NCBI GenBank assembly: GCA_963747765.1
Contig: CAVVGH010000009.1
Location: 208,024 to 272,023 of the forward strand
Length of the DNA stretch: 64,000 nucleotides
From: VRUE01 sp963747765
Lineage (GTDB): Bacteria > Actinomycetota > Thermoleophilia > Solirubrobacterales > 70-9
Direction of reading: 5' to 3'
The notes beneath the pieces are model-generated. The model was given only the letters and a program-made list of their open reading frames with translations, searched no databases and was not told where the DNA came from. This document shows positions 41,060 to 48,950 of the stretch, one piece after another. A program made the position numbers and the translations under genes. Position 1 is the stretch's first letter, and every line of letters starts with the position of its first letter.

Positions 41060-42394
41060 ATGTCGGTGGACCACGAGCAGCTCGATCGCGATCACCTATG
41101 GCACCCGTTCACCCAGCAACGGGACTGGTGTGAGGAAGCGCCGTTGATGATCGAGCGAGCCGAAGGCTCGCATCTGATCGCGAGCGACGGACGACGCTAC
41201 CTCGACGGTGTGTCCTCGCTGTGGTGCAACGTGCACGGGCACCGTCATCCCGACATCGACCAGGCGCTGCGCGACCAGCTCGGCCGGGTCGCCCACTCCA
41301 CGATGCTCGGCCTCTCCCATCCCGGCGCCGCCGAGCTGGCTGCCCGCCTCGTCGCGATAGCCCCGCCAGGGCTCACGCGGGTCTTCTACTCGGACTCCGG
41401 CTCGACCGCGACGGAGATCGCGCTGAAGATGGCCTTCCAGTACCAGCAGCAGCGCGGCGGGCAACACGCGCGGCGCACCTCCTTCATTCACCTGCGCGAC
41501 GCCTACCATGGCGACACGCTCGGCTCGGTTTCCGTCGGGGGCATCGACCTCTTCCACTCCACGTACCGGCCACTGCTGTTCCAGACCCATGTCGCGGAGC
41601 CCGGCGACGTCGCGGACCTGGAGCGCGTCCTGGCCGCCCACGAGGAGGAGGTCGCCGCGGTAATCGTCGAGCCCCTGGTGCAGGGAGCAGCCGGGATGCT
41701 CGTCCACCCGCCCGGCTACCTGCGGGCCGTGCGCGAGCTCTGCGACCGGTTCGGCGTCCTGCTGATCTGCGACGAGGTGGCGACCGGCTTCGGCCGCACG
41801 GGGACGATGTTCGCCTCTGAGCAGGAGGGGGTGACGCCGGATCTCCTCTGCCTTGCCAAGGGCCTGACCGGCGGCTATCTGCCCCTGGCAGCGACGCTGG
41901 CAACCGAGCGCATCTACCAGGGCTTCCTGGGCACCCCGGAAGAGCGGCGCACCTTCTTCCACGGTCACACCTACACCGGCAATCCGCTCGGCTGCGCGGC
42001 GGCCATCGCCAGCCTCGACATCTTCGAGCGCGAGCGCACCCTGGTTCGCCTCCAGCCGAAGATCAGGCTGCTTGGGGAGCTGCTGCGGACGGTCGAGGAA
42101 TCGCCCCACGTCACCGAGGTGCGGGGCCGCGGTTTCATGGTCGGGATCGACCTCGGCGAGCACGACCCGGCGCTGCGCCTCGGCCACCAGGTCACCCTCG
42201 AGGCCCGCAACCGGGGCGCGGTCATCAGACCGCTCGGCGACGTCGTGGTTCTCATGCCGCCGCTTTCGATCTCCAAGGGCGAGCTGCGGCAGCTGGTCGA
42301 GATAACGGCGGCGTCGATCGACGCGGCGCAGGCAACCGCCTATCCGTCGCCGAGCAGGATCTCCGCGCCGGCTGCACTCCGCCAGGCCGCTTAG
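41060..42394 (+). CDS. bioA: Adenosylmethionine--8-amino-7-oxononanoate aminotransferase
   Basis: 444 residues, class III PLP aminotransferase: HLWHPFTQQRDW (BioA-specific start), GSTATEIALKMAFQY, DAYHGDTLGSVSVGG, ICDEVATGFGRTG and CLAKGLTGGYLPLAATL with the PLP Lys, then FFHGHTYTGNPLGCAAA. Uses SAM as amino donor to make diaminopelargonate for BioD. ATG 41060 gives the conserved start. It is separated from bioBFD by the divergent MarR-MFS operon. The extra C-terminal ~20 residues are not conserved. Confidence 0.95.
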   Translation: MSVDHEQLDRDHLWHPFTQQRDWCEEAPLMIERAEGSHLIASDGRRYLDGVSSLWCNVHGHRHPDIDQALRDQLGRVAHSTMLGLSHPGAAELAARLVAIAPPGLTRVFYSDSGSTATEIALKMAFQYQQQRGGQHARRTSFIHLRDAYHGDTLGSVSVGGIDLFHSTYRPLLFQTHVAEPGDVADLERVLAAHEEEVAAVIVEPLVQGAAGMLVHPPGYLRAVRELCDRFGVLLICDEVATGFGRTGTMFASEQEGVTPDLLCLAKGLTGGYLPLAATLATERIYQGFLGTPEERRTFFHGHTYTGNPLGCAAAIASLDIFERERTLVRLQPKIRLLGELLRTVEESPHVTEVRGRGFMVGIDLGEHDPALRLGHQVTLEARNRGAVIRPLGDVVVLMPPLSISKGELRQLVEITAASIDAAQATAYPSPSRISAPAALRQAA

Positions 42395-42572
42395 AAAGAA
42401 GGCCCGCGGGTGCGACTGGCGAGCGCCGGACGTCGCGGCCAAGCAGATCGAGCACGCAGGGAGCGTGGCGTGGTGTGATGTGCACCGCACGCCAGCGGCC
42501 GAGGACGTGGACATGCGCCGGGCGGCATCGTCCCCGGATGTGACGAATCGACCCTCAACCCGTAGTAGGGGC

Positions 42573-43109
42573 ATGAGCCAGGCTCTCCTCGCAGCGGCGG
42601 AGGACCCGCCCCCCAAGGTCGGGATCGCCTTCGACAGCCTCTACCGCTCCAGCCGCGACGACGTCTACGCCTATGCGGCAGGCCTGATCCGCGATCGCGC
42701 CGCCGCCGAGGACGTCACCGCCACGACCTTCGAGCGCGCCTACGGCAACCGATCGCGCTTCGATCCGAGCCGCGGCAGCCCCCGCGCCTGGCTGTTCGGG
42801 ATAGCGCGCAACGCGGCGCTCGACGAGCTTCGCCGCCGCGGCCGGCAGGCAGCGCTTGCCGTGGAACCCGCCGACCCGGTGAGCACCGGCGCCGCTCACC
42901 CGGCCGAGCAGAGCGAGCGGCGGCTGCTCGTCGCCAACGCCCTGAGGGGACTCAGCGGCCGCGAGCGAGAGCTCGTTGCCCTGAAGTTCTTCGCCGGACT
43001 GTCCAACGCCGAGATCGCTCGGGTGCTCGGAATCACCGAGTCGAACGCCGGCACCAGACTGCACCGAGTCCTCGACAAGCTGAGGGAGGCATGCCGTGAG
43101 GTCGCATAG
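42573..43109 (+). CDS. ECF-type RNA polymerase sigma factor
   Basis: 178 residues: region 2 at about 18-90 (FDSLYRSSRDDVYAYAAGLI, DVTATTFERAY, GSPRAWLFGIARNAALDELR) and region 4 at about 120-170 (LSGRERELVALKFFAGLSNA, IARVLGITESNAGTRLHRVL, each given in part). Directs transcription of a small regulon, probably envelope-related. The downstream gene overlaps it by 14 bp and encodes a membrane protein with a soluble N-terminus, a likely anti-sigma partner. Confidence 0.88.
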   Translation: MSQALLAAAEDPPPKVGIAFDSLYRSSRDDVYAYAAGLIRDRAAAEDVTATTFERAYGNRSRFDPSRGSPRAWLFGIARNAALDELRRRGRQAALAVEPADPVSTGAAHPAEQSERRLLVANALRGLSGRERELVALKFFAGLSNAEIARVLGITESNAGTRLHRVLDKLREACREVA

Positions 43110-44304
43110 AGACGAGATCGATCTCAGCGCGGAGCTGCGGGCGCTTCGTCCCACGCCCCGGGTGGAGTTCACGGACGCACTCGACTCCCGAGCGGAGGCC
43201 GGCTTCCCGAGGGCGATCCGGCGCGAGCCTCGACCCAACGGCCGGATCGGCCGGCGCCTCGCGGGCCTTGGCCGCGTTCCCGAGCGACTGCGGGCGTTGC
43301 CCCGGCGCCGGCTGCTGGCGCCGGCGGGTGCGGCCGCAACCGCCGCGATCGTCGTGGCGACGGCACTGATCGTCAGCTCCGAAGGCGGCACAACCGGCGA
43401 CACGACACGGGTCCTCCGCTCGGCCGGTGCACCGGCCGGCGACTCGTCCGGCGACACGACACGGGTCCTCCGCTCGGCCGGTGCACCGGCCGGCGACTCG
43501 TCCGGCGTCCAGTACTCCGAGGCACCACCGGTGAAAAGCGGGTCGAGCGCCTCCGCGGGACACGCGGAGATCGCGCCAACCGCGGGCCGCGCGACTGCCG
43601 TCCCCGGCCCGTACGCCTCGGGTGTCGCCCACCGCGATGTCGAACGTTCCGCACAGATGGTGCTCGGCACCGATGCCTCGGGCGTCCGCAGCGCCGCCGC
43701 GAAGGTCTTCGAAGCCGTTCACGCCTACCACGGCATCGTCCTGCGCTCGTCGATCAGCGACGGCCGCGACGGGCGGGCCGGCGCCACCTTCAGCCTGCTG
43801 ATTCCCAGCGGCAGGCTGAGCGACGCAATGGCCGCCTTCTCCGGGATCGCCGACGTCCGCTCTCGTCACGAATCGTCGCTGGACGTCACGGCCCCGACGA
43901 TCGGCCTTCGCGAACGCCTCCAAGACGCGCGAGCCGAAGTCGAGAGCCTGCTCGCGGCGATCGCAGGGGCCGAAACCGAAGCCGAGCGCGAGGCGGCCGA
44001 AGCGAAGCTGGGCTCCGCGCGGCGGCGCGTTGCCACACTGCGGAGCCGTTTCGCAAGTCTGCGGCGGCGCACGCACCTCTCGAGCATCTTGCTGCGAATT
44101 GAAACGGGCGGCGCGCACGGGGCAACCGGCACCGGCTGGGGAATCGACGACGCTCTCAACGACGCCGGCCACATCCTCGCCGTCGCCAGCGGCGTCGTCC
44201 TCGTCGGCCTGGCGATCCTGGTCCCCCCGCTCCTGATCGCCCTGCTTGCCTGGCTCGCGCATCGCGGCTGGCTGCGCTGGCGCCGCGAGCGCGCCCTCGA
44301 CTGA
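43096..44304 (+). CDS. DUF4349 membrane protein, possible anti-sigma partner
   Basis: 402 residues. Cytoplasmic N-terminus (~80 residues, ELRALRPTPRVEFTDAL), a membrane helix near 85-103 (PAGAAATAAIVVATALIVS), then a low-complexity linker with two identical 18-residue copies. Next come the DUF4349 domain (DVERSAQMVLGTDASGVRSA onward), a coiled coil (AGAETEAEREAAEAKLGSA) and a C-terminal membrane helix (HILAVASGVVLVGLAILVP). It overlaps the ECF sigma gene, so regulating that sigma is inferred. Confidence 0.78.
   Translation: MRSHRDEIDLSAELRALRPTPRVEFTDALDSRAEAGFPRAIRREPRPNGRIGRRLAGLGRVPERLRALPRRRLLAPAGAAATAAIVVATALIVSSEGGTTGDTTRVLRSAGAPAGDSSGDTTRVLRSAGAPAGDSSGVQYSEAPPVKSGSSASAGHAEIAPTAGRATAVPGPYASGVAHRDVERSAQMVLGTDASGVRSAAAKVFEAVHAYHGIVLRSSISDGRDGRAGATFSLLIPSGRLSDAMAAFSGIADVRSRHESSLDVTAPTIGLRERLQDARAEVESLLAAIAGAETEAEREAAEAKLGSARRRVATLRSRFASLRRRTHLSSILLRIETGGAHGATGTGWGIDDALNDAGHILAVASGVVLVGLAILVPPLLIALLAWLAHRGWLRWRRERALD
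43396..43503 (+). repeat. Two identical 54-bp tandem repeats inside the DUF4349 gene
   Basis: Units 43396-43449 and 43450-43503 are identical and in frame, each encoding an 18-residue stretch GDTTRVLRSAGAPAGDSS in the periplasmic linker. Length polymorphism by slippage is likely. Confidence 0.88.
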
Positions 44305-44352
44305 GCTCGCTCCACCGACGGTGCATCGGTGCCGGTGGCTACCCTGCTGCTG

Positions 44353-44994
44353 ATGAACGAGCGACAGCGTGGGCCCGCGGAGGCACCGAATCTCGGAGAG
44401 CCGGCGGTCCCGCGGCCGTCGGCTTCGGTCGTCCTCCTCAGAAGGGGCGGCAAGCACACCGACCGGGCGCTGGAGGTGCTGCTGCTGAAGCGAGCCGAGA
44501 GTGCCAAGTTCATGCCCGGCGTATGGGTCTTCCCCGGGGGCGCCCTGGACGCCGCGGACGGCGCCGGCGAGGCCGGCTACAAAGCCTGCGCAACCAGGGA
44601 GCTGCGCGAGGAGGCGAACATCGAGCTCGGAGAGGCGGGTGAGCTGGTTCTCTTCTCGCGCTGGATCACGCCCGAGGTCGTCTCCAGGCGCTTCGACGCC
44701 TGGTTCTTCCTTGCCCTCGCACCCGCTCACACCTCACCCGAGGCGGATGGCGTCGAGACGACCGACTCCGGCTGGTTCGAGCCGCAGGCTGCGTTGCACG
44801 CCCAGGCAGCCGGAGAGCTGGCGCTCGCCTTCCCGACGATCAAGCAACTCGAGTCGCTGGTCCGGTTTCGGACCTCCCGCGAGGCAATCGAGGCCTATCG
44901 CGACCACTCGGTCGAGGTGGTGCTGCCAAAGGTGATCGGCAACCCGGAGGAGTTCCGGGTCGTACTGCCAGGCGATCCCGACTATCCGGACTGA
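44353..44994 (+). CDS. NUDIX hydrolase (NUDT19-like)
   Basis: 213 residues. The Nudix box is GGALDAADGAGEAGYKACATRELREEANIEL (parts: GG at the start, REL-REEANI at the end), with a few extra residues in the middle, as in the NUDT7/19 group that hydrolyses CoA derivatives. FPTIKQLESL near the end supports this group. TACCCT (44340-44345) lies 7 nt before ATG 44353. Its 3' end overlaps the convergent DUF3137-like gene by 13 bp. CoA substrates fit the acyl-CoA-rich window but are inferred. Confidence 0.84.
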   Translation: MNERQRGPAEAPNLGEPAVPRPSASVVLLRRGGKHTDRALEVLLLKRAESAKFMPGVWVFPGGALDAADGAGEAGYKACATRELREEANIELGEAGELVLFSRWITPEVVSRRFDAWFFLALAPAHTSPEADGVETTDSGWFEPQAALHAQAAGELALAFPTIKQLESLVRFRTSREAIEAYRDHSVEVVLPKVIGNPEEFRVVLPGDPDYPD

Positions 44995-45662
44995 TCGTCG
45001 GGGAACGGCGCCAGACCGGCGTGCCAGGGCCCGGGCGGATATGTGTGGATCCCCTCCTCGTCCATCTCCGCGTGCAGACGCCTGAACAGCTGCCCGGCAT
45101 TGCGCAGGGCCTCGGCCAACTCCCGATCGCTGCGCTCCCGCAGGCGCCATAGGAACCAGAGCTGCCGGTCGTTGATGCCGAAGTCGATCTCCCCGGTCAT
45201 CGTCGTCGTCCACTCGAGGAAGCCGGGGCTGAACAGCTCGCGCAGGGCAATCGGGTCGTGCTCGCGCGGCACGGTGGCCAGAAAGCGCCGGTTGAAATCG
45301 ATCGACTCGAACTCGACCCGCCGCGCGAAATGCTGGGTGACGACCTCATGGCCCTCGATCGACTCGACGTTGAAGGCCGGCACGACCTTGGCCAGGTCCG
45401 GCATGTGGGACTTGGCGAGAACCGCCGTCGGCAGCACCGCCTTGCCGAACAGGCCACCCACCTCCCGCTCGTCCGCGTCGCAGCAGGCGCCCCAGAAGAC
45501 GTCCGTCAGCTGGCCCGTGAGTCTGTTCGTACCGCCCACGCAGAGCGCCACCGGCGCGTCCTTGGGATTGATGCCGCCGACCGCTTCGTAGGTGAGGTCC
45601 TTGCGCTCCCCGTAGGCGCGAACGATGCCGGCCCACTCCTGCGCTTCGTTCTTGGCCCCCAC
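44982..45662 (-). CDS. DUF3137-like soluble protein
   Basis: 226 residues. The pattern ARRVEFESIDFNRRFLATVPREHDPIAL... ELFSPGFLEW (shown in parts) matches the DUF3137 style (FNrrF-v-D-A--LlsP--). It has no N-terminal membrane helices, unlike longer DUF3137 proteins. Such genes are often next to lemA, as here (lemA is divergent at 46.1 kb, with a repeat element between). TAAGAT (45674-45669) lies 6 nt before GTG 45662. Function unknown. Confidence 0.62.
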   Translation of the reverse strand: MGAKNEAQEWAGIVRAYGERKDLTYEAVGGINPKDAPVALCVGGTNRLTGQLTDVFWGACCDADEREVGGLFGKAVLPTAVLAKSHMPDLAKVVPAFNVESIEGHEVVTQHFARRVEFESIDFNRRFLATVPREHDPIALRELFSPGFLEWTTTMTGEIDFGINDRQLWFLWRLRERSDRELAEALRNAGQLFRRLHAEMDEEGIHTYPPGPWHAGLAPFPDDQSG

Positions 45663-45830
45663 CAGACGATCTTAGAGTCCATCCGAAAACCCCGCGCACG
45701 CCTGCGCCGCCCGCCTCGCTCATAGGGAGGTCTCATGCCACCCCAACCCCGGCGCCCGTTTCCGGATGGACGCTTATGCCCGATCGCTACGCCGCCCGGA
45801 GGGGCAACGAGCAGTGGACGAGAGCTCGAC

Positions 45831-46014
45831 TGACGCGTATCCGGTTCGCTCCAACTCGCTCGTTGTGCGCCCGCTGGTCACTTTTCCCCCGTGGGCGGTG
45901 GTCAAAAGACCATTCGATGAAGAAACCGGGGCCTCAGCCCAGCGCGTCGCTGCTTTGATCGGAGGGGATCCGGGGCAAAGCCGGCGCACCCTGGAGCGAA
46001 CCGGATACGCATCA
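45831..46014. repeat. Repeat family 2, copy 1 (MITE-like, 23-bp terminal inverted repeats)
   Basis: Within the 392-bp gap between the DUF3137-like gene and lemA. Ends are 45831-45853 and 45992-46014, inverted copies with one mismatch in 23 bp and weaker similarity outside. The 184-bp body includes the palindrome TGGTC-AAAA-GACCA. A 104-bp part (45836-45939) recurs at 61468-61570. No coding sequence. It ends 28 bp before the lemA -10 box. Confidence 0.8.
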
Positions 46015-46054
46015 CTCGACTTGCGGACCGCTGCCCGACAAGTAGGATGCCCGC

Positions 46055-46621
46055 ATGACAGTCGCCCTCATCGTGATTGGCGCGATCATCGTGATCGCGG
46101 TCCTCTACTACATCTCGAAGCGCAACTCGATCATCGCCTCGCGCAACCGCGTCGACGAGTCCTGGAGCGGCATCGACGTGCAGTTGAAGCGCCGGCACGA
46201 TCTGGTCCCCAACCTGGTCGAGACGGTGAAGGGCTACGCGGCGCACGAGAGTCAGGTCTTCGAGAAAGCAACCAAAGCGCGCGCTGAGGCGATGTCCGCA
46301 CGGAGCGTCGGCGACACCGCCAAAGCCGAGCAGAAACTGAGCGGTGCGCTGACCGACCTGCGCGCGGTTGCCGAGAACTACCCGCAGCTGCGCGCCACCG
46401 AGAACTTCCAGCAGCTGAGCCGCAACCTCTCCGAGCTGGAGGACGAGATCCAAGCCTCCCGGCGGATCTACAACTCCAACGTTCAGTCCTACAACACGAC
46501 CATCCAGCAGTTCCCGGCCTCGATCATTGCCAACCAGGGCGGATTCACCGCCCGCGAGTACTTTGAGATCGAGGATGCCGCGCAGCGCGAGCCCGTCTCG
46601 GTCAGCTTTGGCAACGACTGA
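46055..46621 (+). CDS. LemA family protein
   Basis: 188 residues. N-terminal membrane helix (VALIVIGAIIVIAVLYYI), then the LemA core RNRVDESWSGIDVQLKRRHD LVPNLVETVKGYA (in two parts), a long coiled-coil region and YNTTIQQFPASIIA near the end. The bulk faces the cytoplasm according to the family model. Function unclear, often linked with envelope or stress. TAGGAT (46043-46048) sits 6 nt before the ATG (leaderless). Confidence 0.93.
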   Translation: MTVALIVIGAIIVIAVLYYISKRNSIIASRNRVDESWSGIDVQLKRRHDLVPNLVETVKGYAAHESQVFEKATKARAEAMSARSVGDTAKAEQKLSGALTDLRAVAENYPQLRATENFQQLSRNLSELEDEIQASRRIYNSNVQSYNTTIQQFPASIIANQGGFTAREYFEIEDAAQREPVSVSFGND

Positions 46622-46642
46622 GTTCCTCTAGGCTTTTTGGAC

Positions 46643-46834
46643 ATGGACGGAACCAAGGAGGCAACCCTCTGGGTATGCGAAAGCTGCGGGTTCATCTACG
46701 ACCCGAAGATCGGCGATCCCGACGGCGGAATCCCTCCCGGAACGCCGTTTGAGGACATCCCCAGCGACTGGTTCTGCCCTGTCTGCGGAGCGCGAACCTC
46801 GGACTTCCGCCCGCTCGAGCCGGGCGAGGCCTGA
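46643..46834 (+). CDS. Rubredoxin
   Basis: 63 residues with both iron-binding pairs, CESCGFIYDP (CxxC) and FCPVCGARTSDF (CxxC), and the GTPFEDIPSDW core. Carries one electron in the cytoplasm. ATG 46643 is preferred over a TTG six bases upstream, since TAGGCT (46629-46634) would start the message at the ATG. 21 bp after lemA. Tail-to-tail with SOD, with a hairpin between them. Confidence 0.94.
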   Translation: MDGTKEATLWVCESCGFIYDPKIGDPDGGIPPGTPFEDIPSDWFCPVCGARTSDFRPLEPGEA

Positions 46835-46963
46835 CACCAGCGTCGCGCCCATAGCGTTCGCAACCCTGCCCCCTGCGGAGCGGCGAGGACGCTTACCTCT
46901 GTTGCGCCGAACGAGGGGCAGGTTTGTCCCGGCGATCGATCACACGACCGCCAGGACATAACC

Positions 46964-46981
46964 GCCCCGACCGTTCGGGGC
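46964..46981. terminator. Short hairpin between rubredoxin and SOD genes
   Basis: GCCCCGA-CCGT-TCGGGGC, a perfect 7-bp stem with a 4-nt loop, 13 bp from the SOD stop, in the gap between convergent genes. Could end both transcripts. No T-run is present. Confidence 0.5.
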
Positions 46982-46994
46982 CTGCAGCCTCCGA

Positions 46995-47594
46995 CTACTC
47001 GGCGAAGCGCTGGGCGACGTAGTCCCAGTTGACGACGTTCCAGAAGGCGTCGATGTATTCGGGGCGCTTGTTCTGGTACTTGAGGTAGTAGGCGTGCTCC
47101 CAGACGTCGCAGCCGAGCAGCGGCACGCTTCCGTCGGTCACCGGGGAATCCTGATTCGGGGTGGAGGCGACCGCGAGGCCAGAGCTGTCCTTGACCAGCC
47201 AGGCCCAGCCGGAGCCGAAGCGCCCAACGCCTGCGGCTTTGAACTCGTCCTTGAAGGAGTCGAAGGAGCCGAAGGTCTCGTCGATTGCGCTTGCCAGGTC
47301 GCCGCTCGGCGCACCGCCGCCGTCGGGGCTCAGCATCTGCCAGAAGAGCGAGTGGTTGTAGTGCCCGCCGGCGTTGTTGCGAACCGGCCCCTGCTTGTCG
47401 CCGGGCAGGCTGGAGAGGTTGCGCAGCACGTCCTCGACATCACGGTCCGCCCACTCGGTTCCCTCCAGGGCGGCGTTCGCCTTGTCGACATAGGCCTGAT
47501 GGTGCTTGTCGTGGTGAACCCGCATCGTTGCCTCGTCGATATGGGGCTCGAGCGCGTCGTAGTCGTAGGGAAGGTCGGGGACCGTAAAAGCCAT
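46995..47594 (-). CDS. sodA: Superoxide dismutase (Fe/Mn family)
   Basis: 199 residues. Metal ligands: His in MRVHHDKHHQAY (about 27), His in GGHYNHSLFW (about 78-82), Asp and His in LGCDVWEHAYYL (about 160-164). Converts superoxide to oxygen and peroxide. The metal (Mn or Fe) is not decided by these residues. A strong AAGGAG site precedes the ATG. A 19-bp palindrome and a TAGGCT box lie upstream. Confidence 0.95.
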   Translation of the reverse strand: MAFTVPDLPYDYDALEPHIDEATMRVHHDKHHQAYVDKANAALEGTEWADRDVEDVLRNLSSLPGDKQGPVRNNAGGHYNHSLFWQMLSPDGGGAPSGDLASAIDETFGSFDSFKDEFKAAGVGRFGSGWAWLVKDSSGLAVASTPNQDSPVTDGSVPLLGCDVWEHAYYLKYQNKRPEYIDAFWNVVNWDYVAQRFAE

Positions 47595-47658
47595 GGCGTC
47601 TCCTTGTTGGTTTGAAGTTCTCGCTGGGACGTCCCGTGGAGCCTAGCCGGATTCAAAC

Positions 47659-47677
47659 GCCGGCCCAGTGGGCCGGC
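47659..47677. promoter_or_regulatory. Palindrome upstream of the SOD gene
   Basis: GCCGGCCCA-G-TGGGCCGGC, perfect 9-bp arms with one central base. It lies 65 bp upstream of the SOD ATG and 14 bp upstream of a minus-strand TAGGCT box (47645-47640). Operator role inferred. Confidence 0.45.
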
Positions 47678-47965
47678 CAGCGCGGACATCGGCGAATCAG
47701 GTTCTCAGGGGGCGCCGTCAAGACGCGTATACCCGCTCGGCTCAACCGCCCACCGGAGGTTGAGGTCCACCGGATCGGTCGGATCTAGAGAAGCGCAACT
47801 CGATGCAGACCCTCAGATCGAGCGAACCGCATCTCCACTGCGGCGATCTCGGATCGGCCCGTAGTCGCCGATGGGCGGGTGGCGCTCTGTCGGATCGCTC
47901 GGTAGTCCGCCCGGAGGGCAACTCACGCGTTTCGTCTACCCATGCCGCCGAGAACAGCAAACTTC

Positions 47966-48037
47966 GTTTGCTGTTCCACGTGTCGGATAGACCACACGCC
48001 GGGCAGATACTTCGTTTGCGGTGCCACGCGCCGGGTA
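47966..48037 (+). promoter_or_regulatory. Tandem GTTT-N15-GGGTA promoter motifs before the stress sigma gene
   Basis: Motif 1: GTTT 47966-47969, 15 nt, GGATA 47985-47989. Motif 2: GTTT 48014-48017, 15 nt, GGGTA 48033-48037. They are 48 bp apart and the whole 28-bp block is repeated with few changes. This is the consensus for SigB/SigF-type general-stress sigma factors, placed before a gene for such a factor, so autoregulation is likely. The upstream 47.6-47.95 kb part of this 546-bp gap holds no gene I can support. Confidence 0.7.
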
Positions 48038-48140
48038 CGTGAGGCTCTCGGTAACGGGCAGCCAAAATGAGGTCAGCACGGTCGCCAAGGCTGCGGGGCG
48101 GCGACGGCCCTCAATCGGGGTAAGGTCGAACCTGACGCCA

Positions 48141-48950
48141 GTGGCAGCAGAGAGGCACAACGAGGAAACAAAGAACTCGCTGCCCTCCGCAGCGGATCCG
48201 CAGCTCGCTCGCGACACCGAGTTGTGGCAGTGCTTTGTCAAAGAGCGCGACCCCGCGGTGCGCGAGGAGCTGGTGCGCCGCTATATGCCGTTCGCCAAGC
48301 GATTGGCACTGCGCTATCGGGGTGCCAGCGAGTCATTTGACGATCTGGTCCAGGTCGCCAACCTTGGCCTGCTTGGCGCAATCGACCGTTTCGATCCCGA
48401 ACGCGGCATACCGTTCACCGCCTTCGCCTCACCGACCATCCTGGGTGAGCTCAAACGCCACTTTCGCGACCGCGTCTGGACGGTGCGAGTGCCGCGCGGC
48501 CTGCATGACCGCATGGCCGCAGTCGATAAAGCGGTCACCGAGTTGACCAAGCAGCTGCAGCGCTCACCTTCGGTGGGCGAGATCGCGGAACGGCTGGGCG
48601 TCGAACAGGTCGACGTGCTCGAGGTGATGGAGGCTAACCACAACCGCCGGCCGCTCTCGCTCGATCGGCCGGCCGGCGCAGAGGACTCCGAGGAGTCCCC
48701 TCCGACCGAGTGGATAGGTCAGGAGGACAAGGGCTTCGAGCTGGTCGAGGGGCGCATCGCCCTGGATTCCGCACTGCCCTTCCTGGACGAGCGTGAGCGG
48801 CTGGTTCTGCGCCTGCGCTTCGCCGAGGACATGACCCAATCGCAGATCGCCGAACGCATCGGCCACTCGCAGATGCACGTCTCGCGCATCCTGCGGCGCG
48901 CCCTATCGCGCATCCGCGACCAGATCAGGGAGCAGCGGCAAAGCGAATGA
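48141..48950 (+). CDS. SigB/SigF-family general-stress sigma factor
   Basis: 269 residues with regions 2, 3 and 4: LVQVANLGLLGAIDRFDPER (region 2), the PRGLHDRMAAVDKAV and RSPSVGEIAERLGV parts (region 3), and LVLRLRFAEDMTQSQIAERI (region 4) ending HVSRILRRALSRIR. It directs a stress regulon and would be held by the RsbW-like HATPase encoded just downstream on the other strand. GTG 48141 is the first sensible start; earlier in-frame starts would include the promoter motifs. Overlaps the HATPase gene end by 26 bp. Confidence 0.9.
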   Translation: MAAERHNEETKNSLPSAADPQLARDTELWQCFVKERDPAVREELVRRYMPFAKRLALRYRGASESFDDLVQVANLGLLGAIDRFDPERGIPFTAFASPTILGELKRHFRDRVWTVRVPRGLHDRMAAVDKAVTELTKQLQRSPSVGEIAERLGVEQVDVLEVMEANHNRRPLSLDRPAGAEDSEESPPTEWIGQEDKGFELVEGRIALDSALPFLDERERLVLRLRFAEDMTQSQIAERIGHSQMHVSRILRRALSRIRDQIREQRQSE

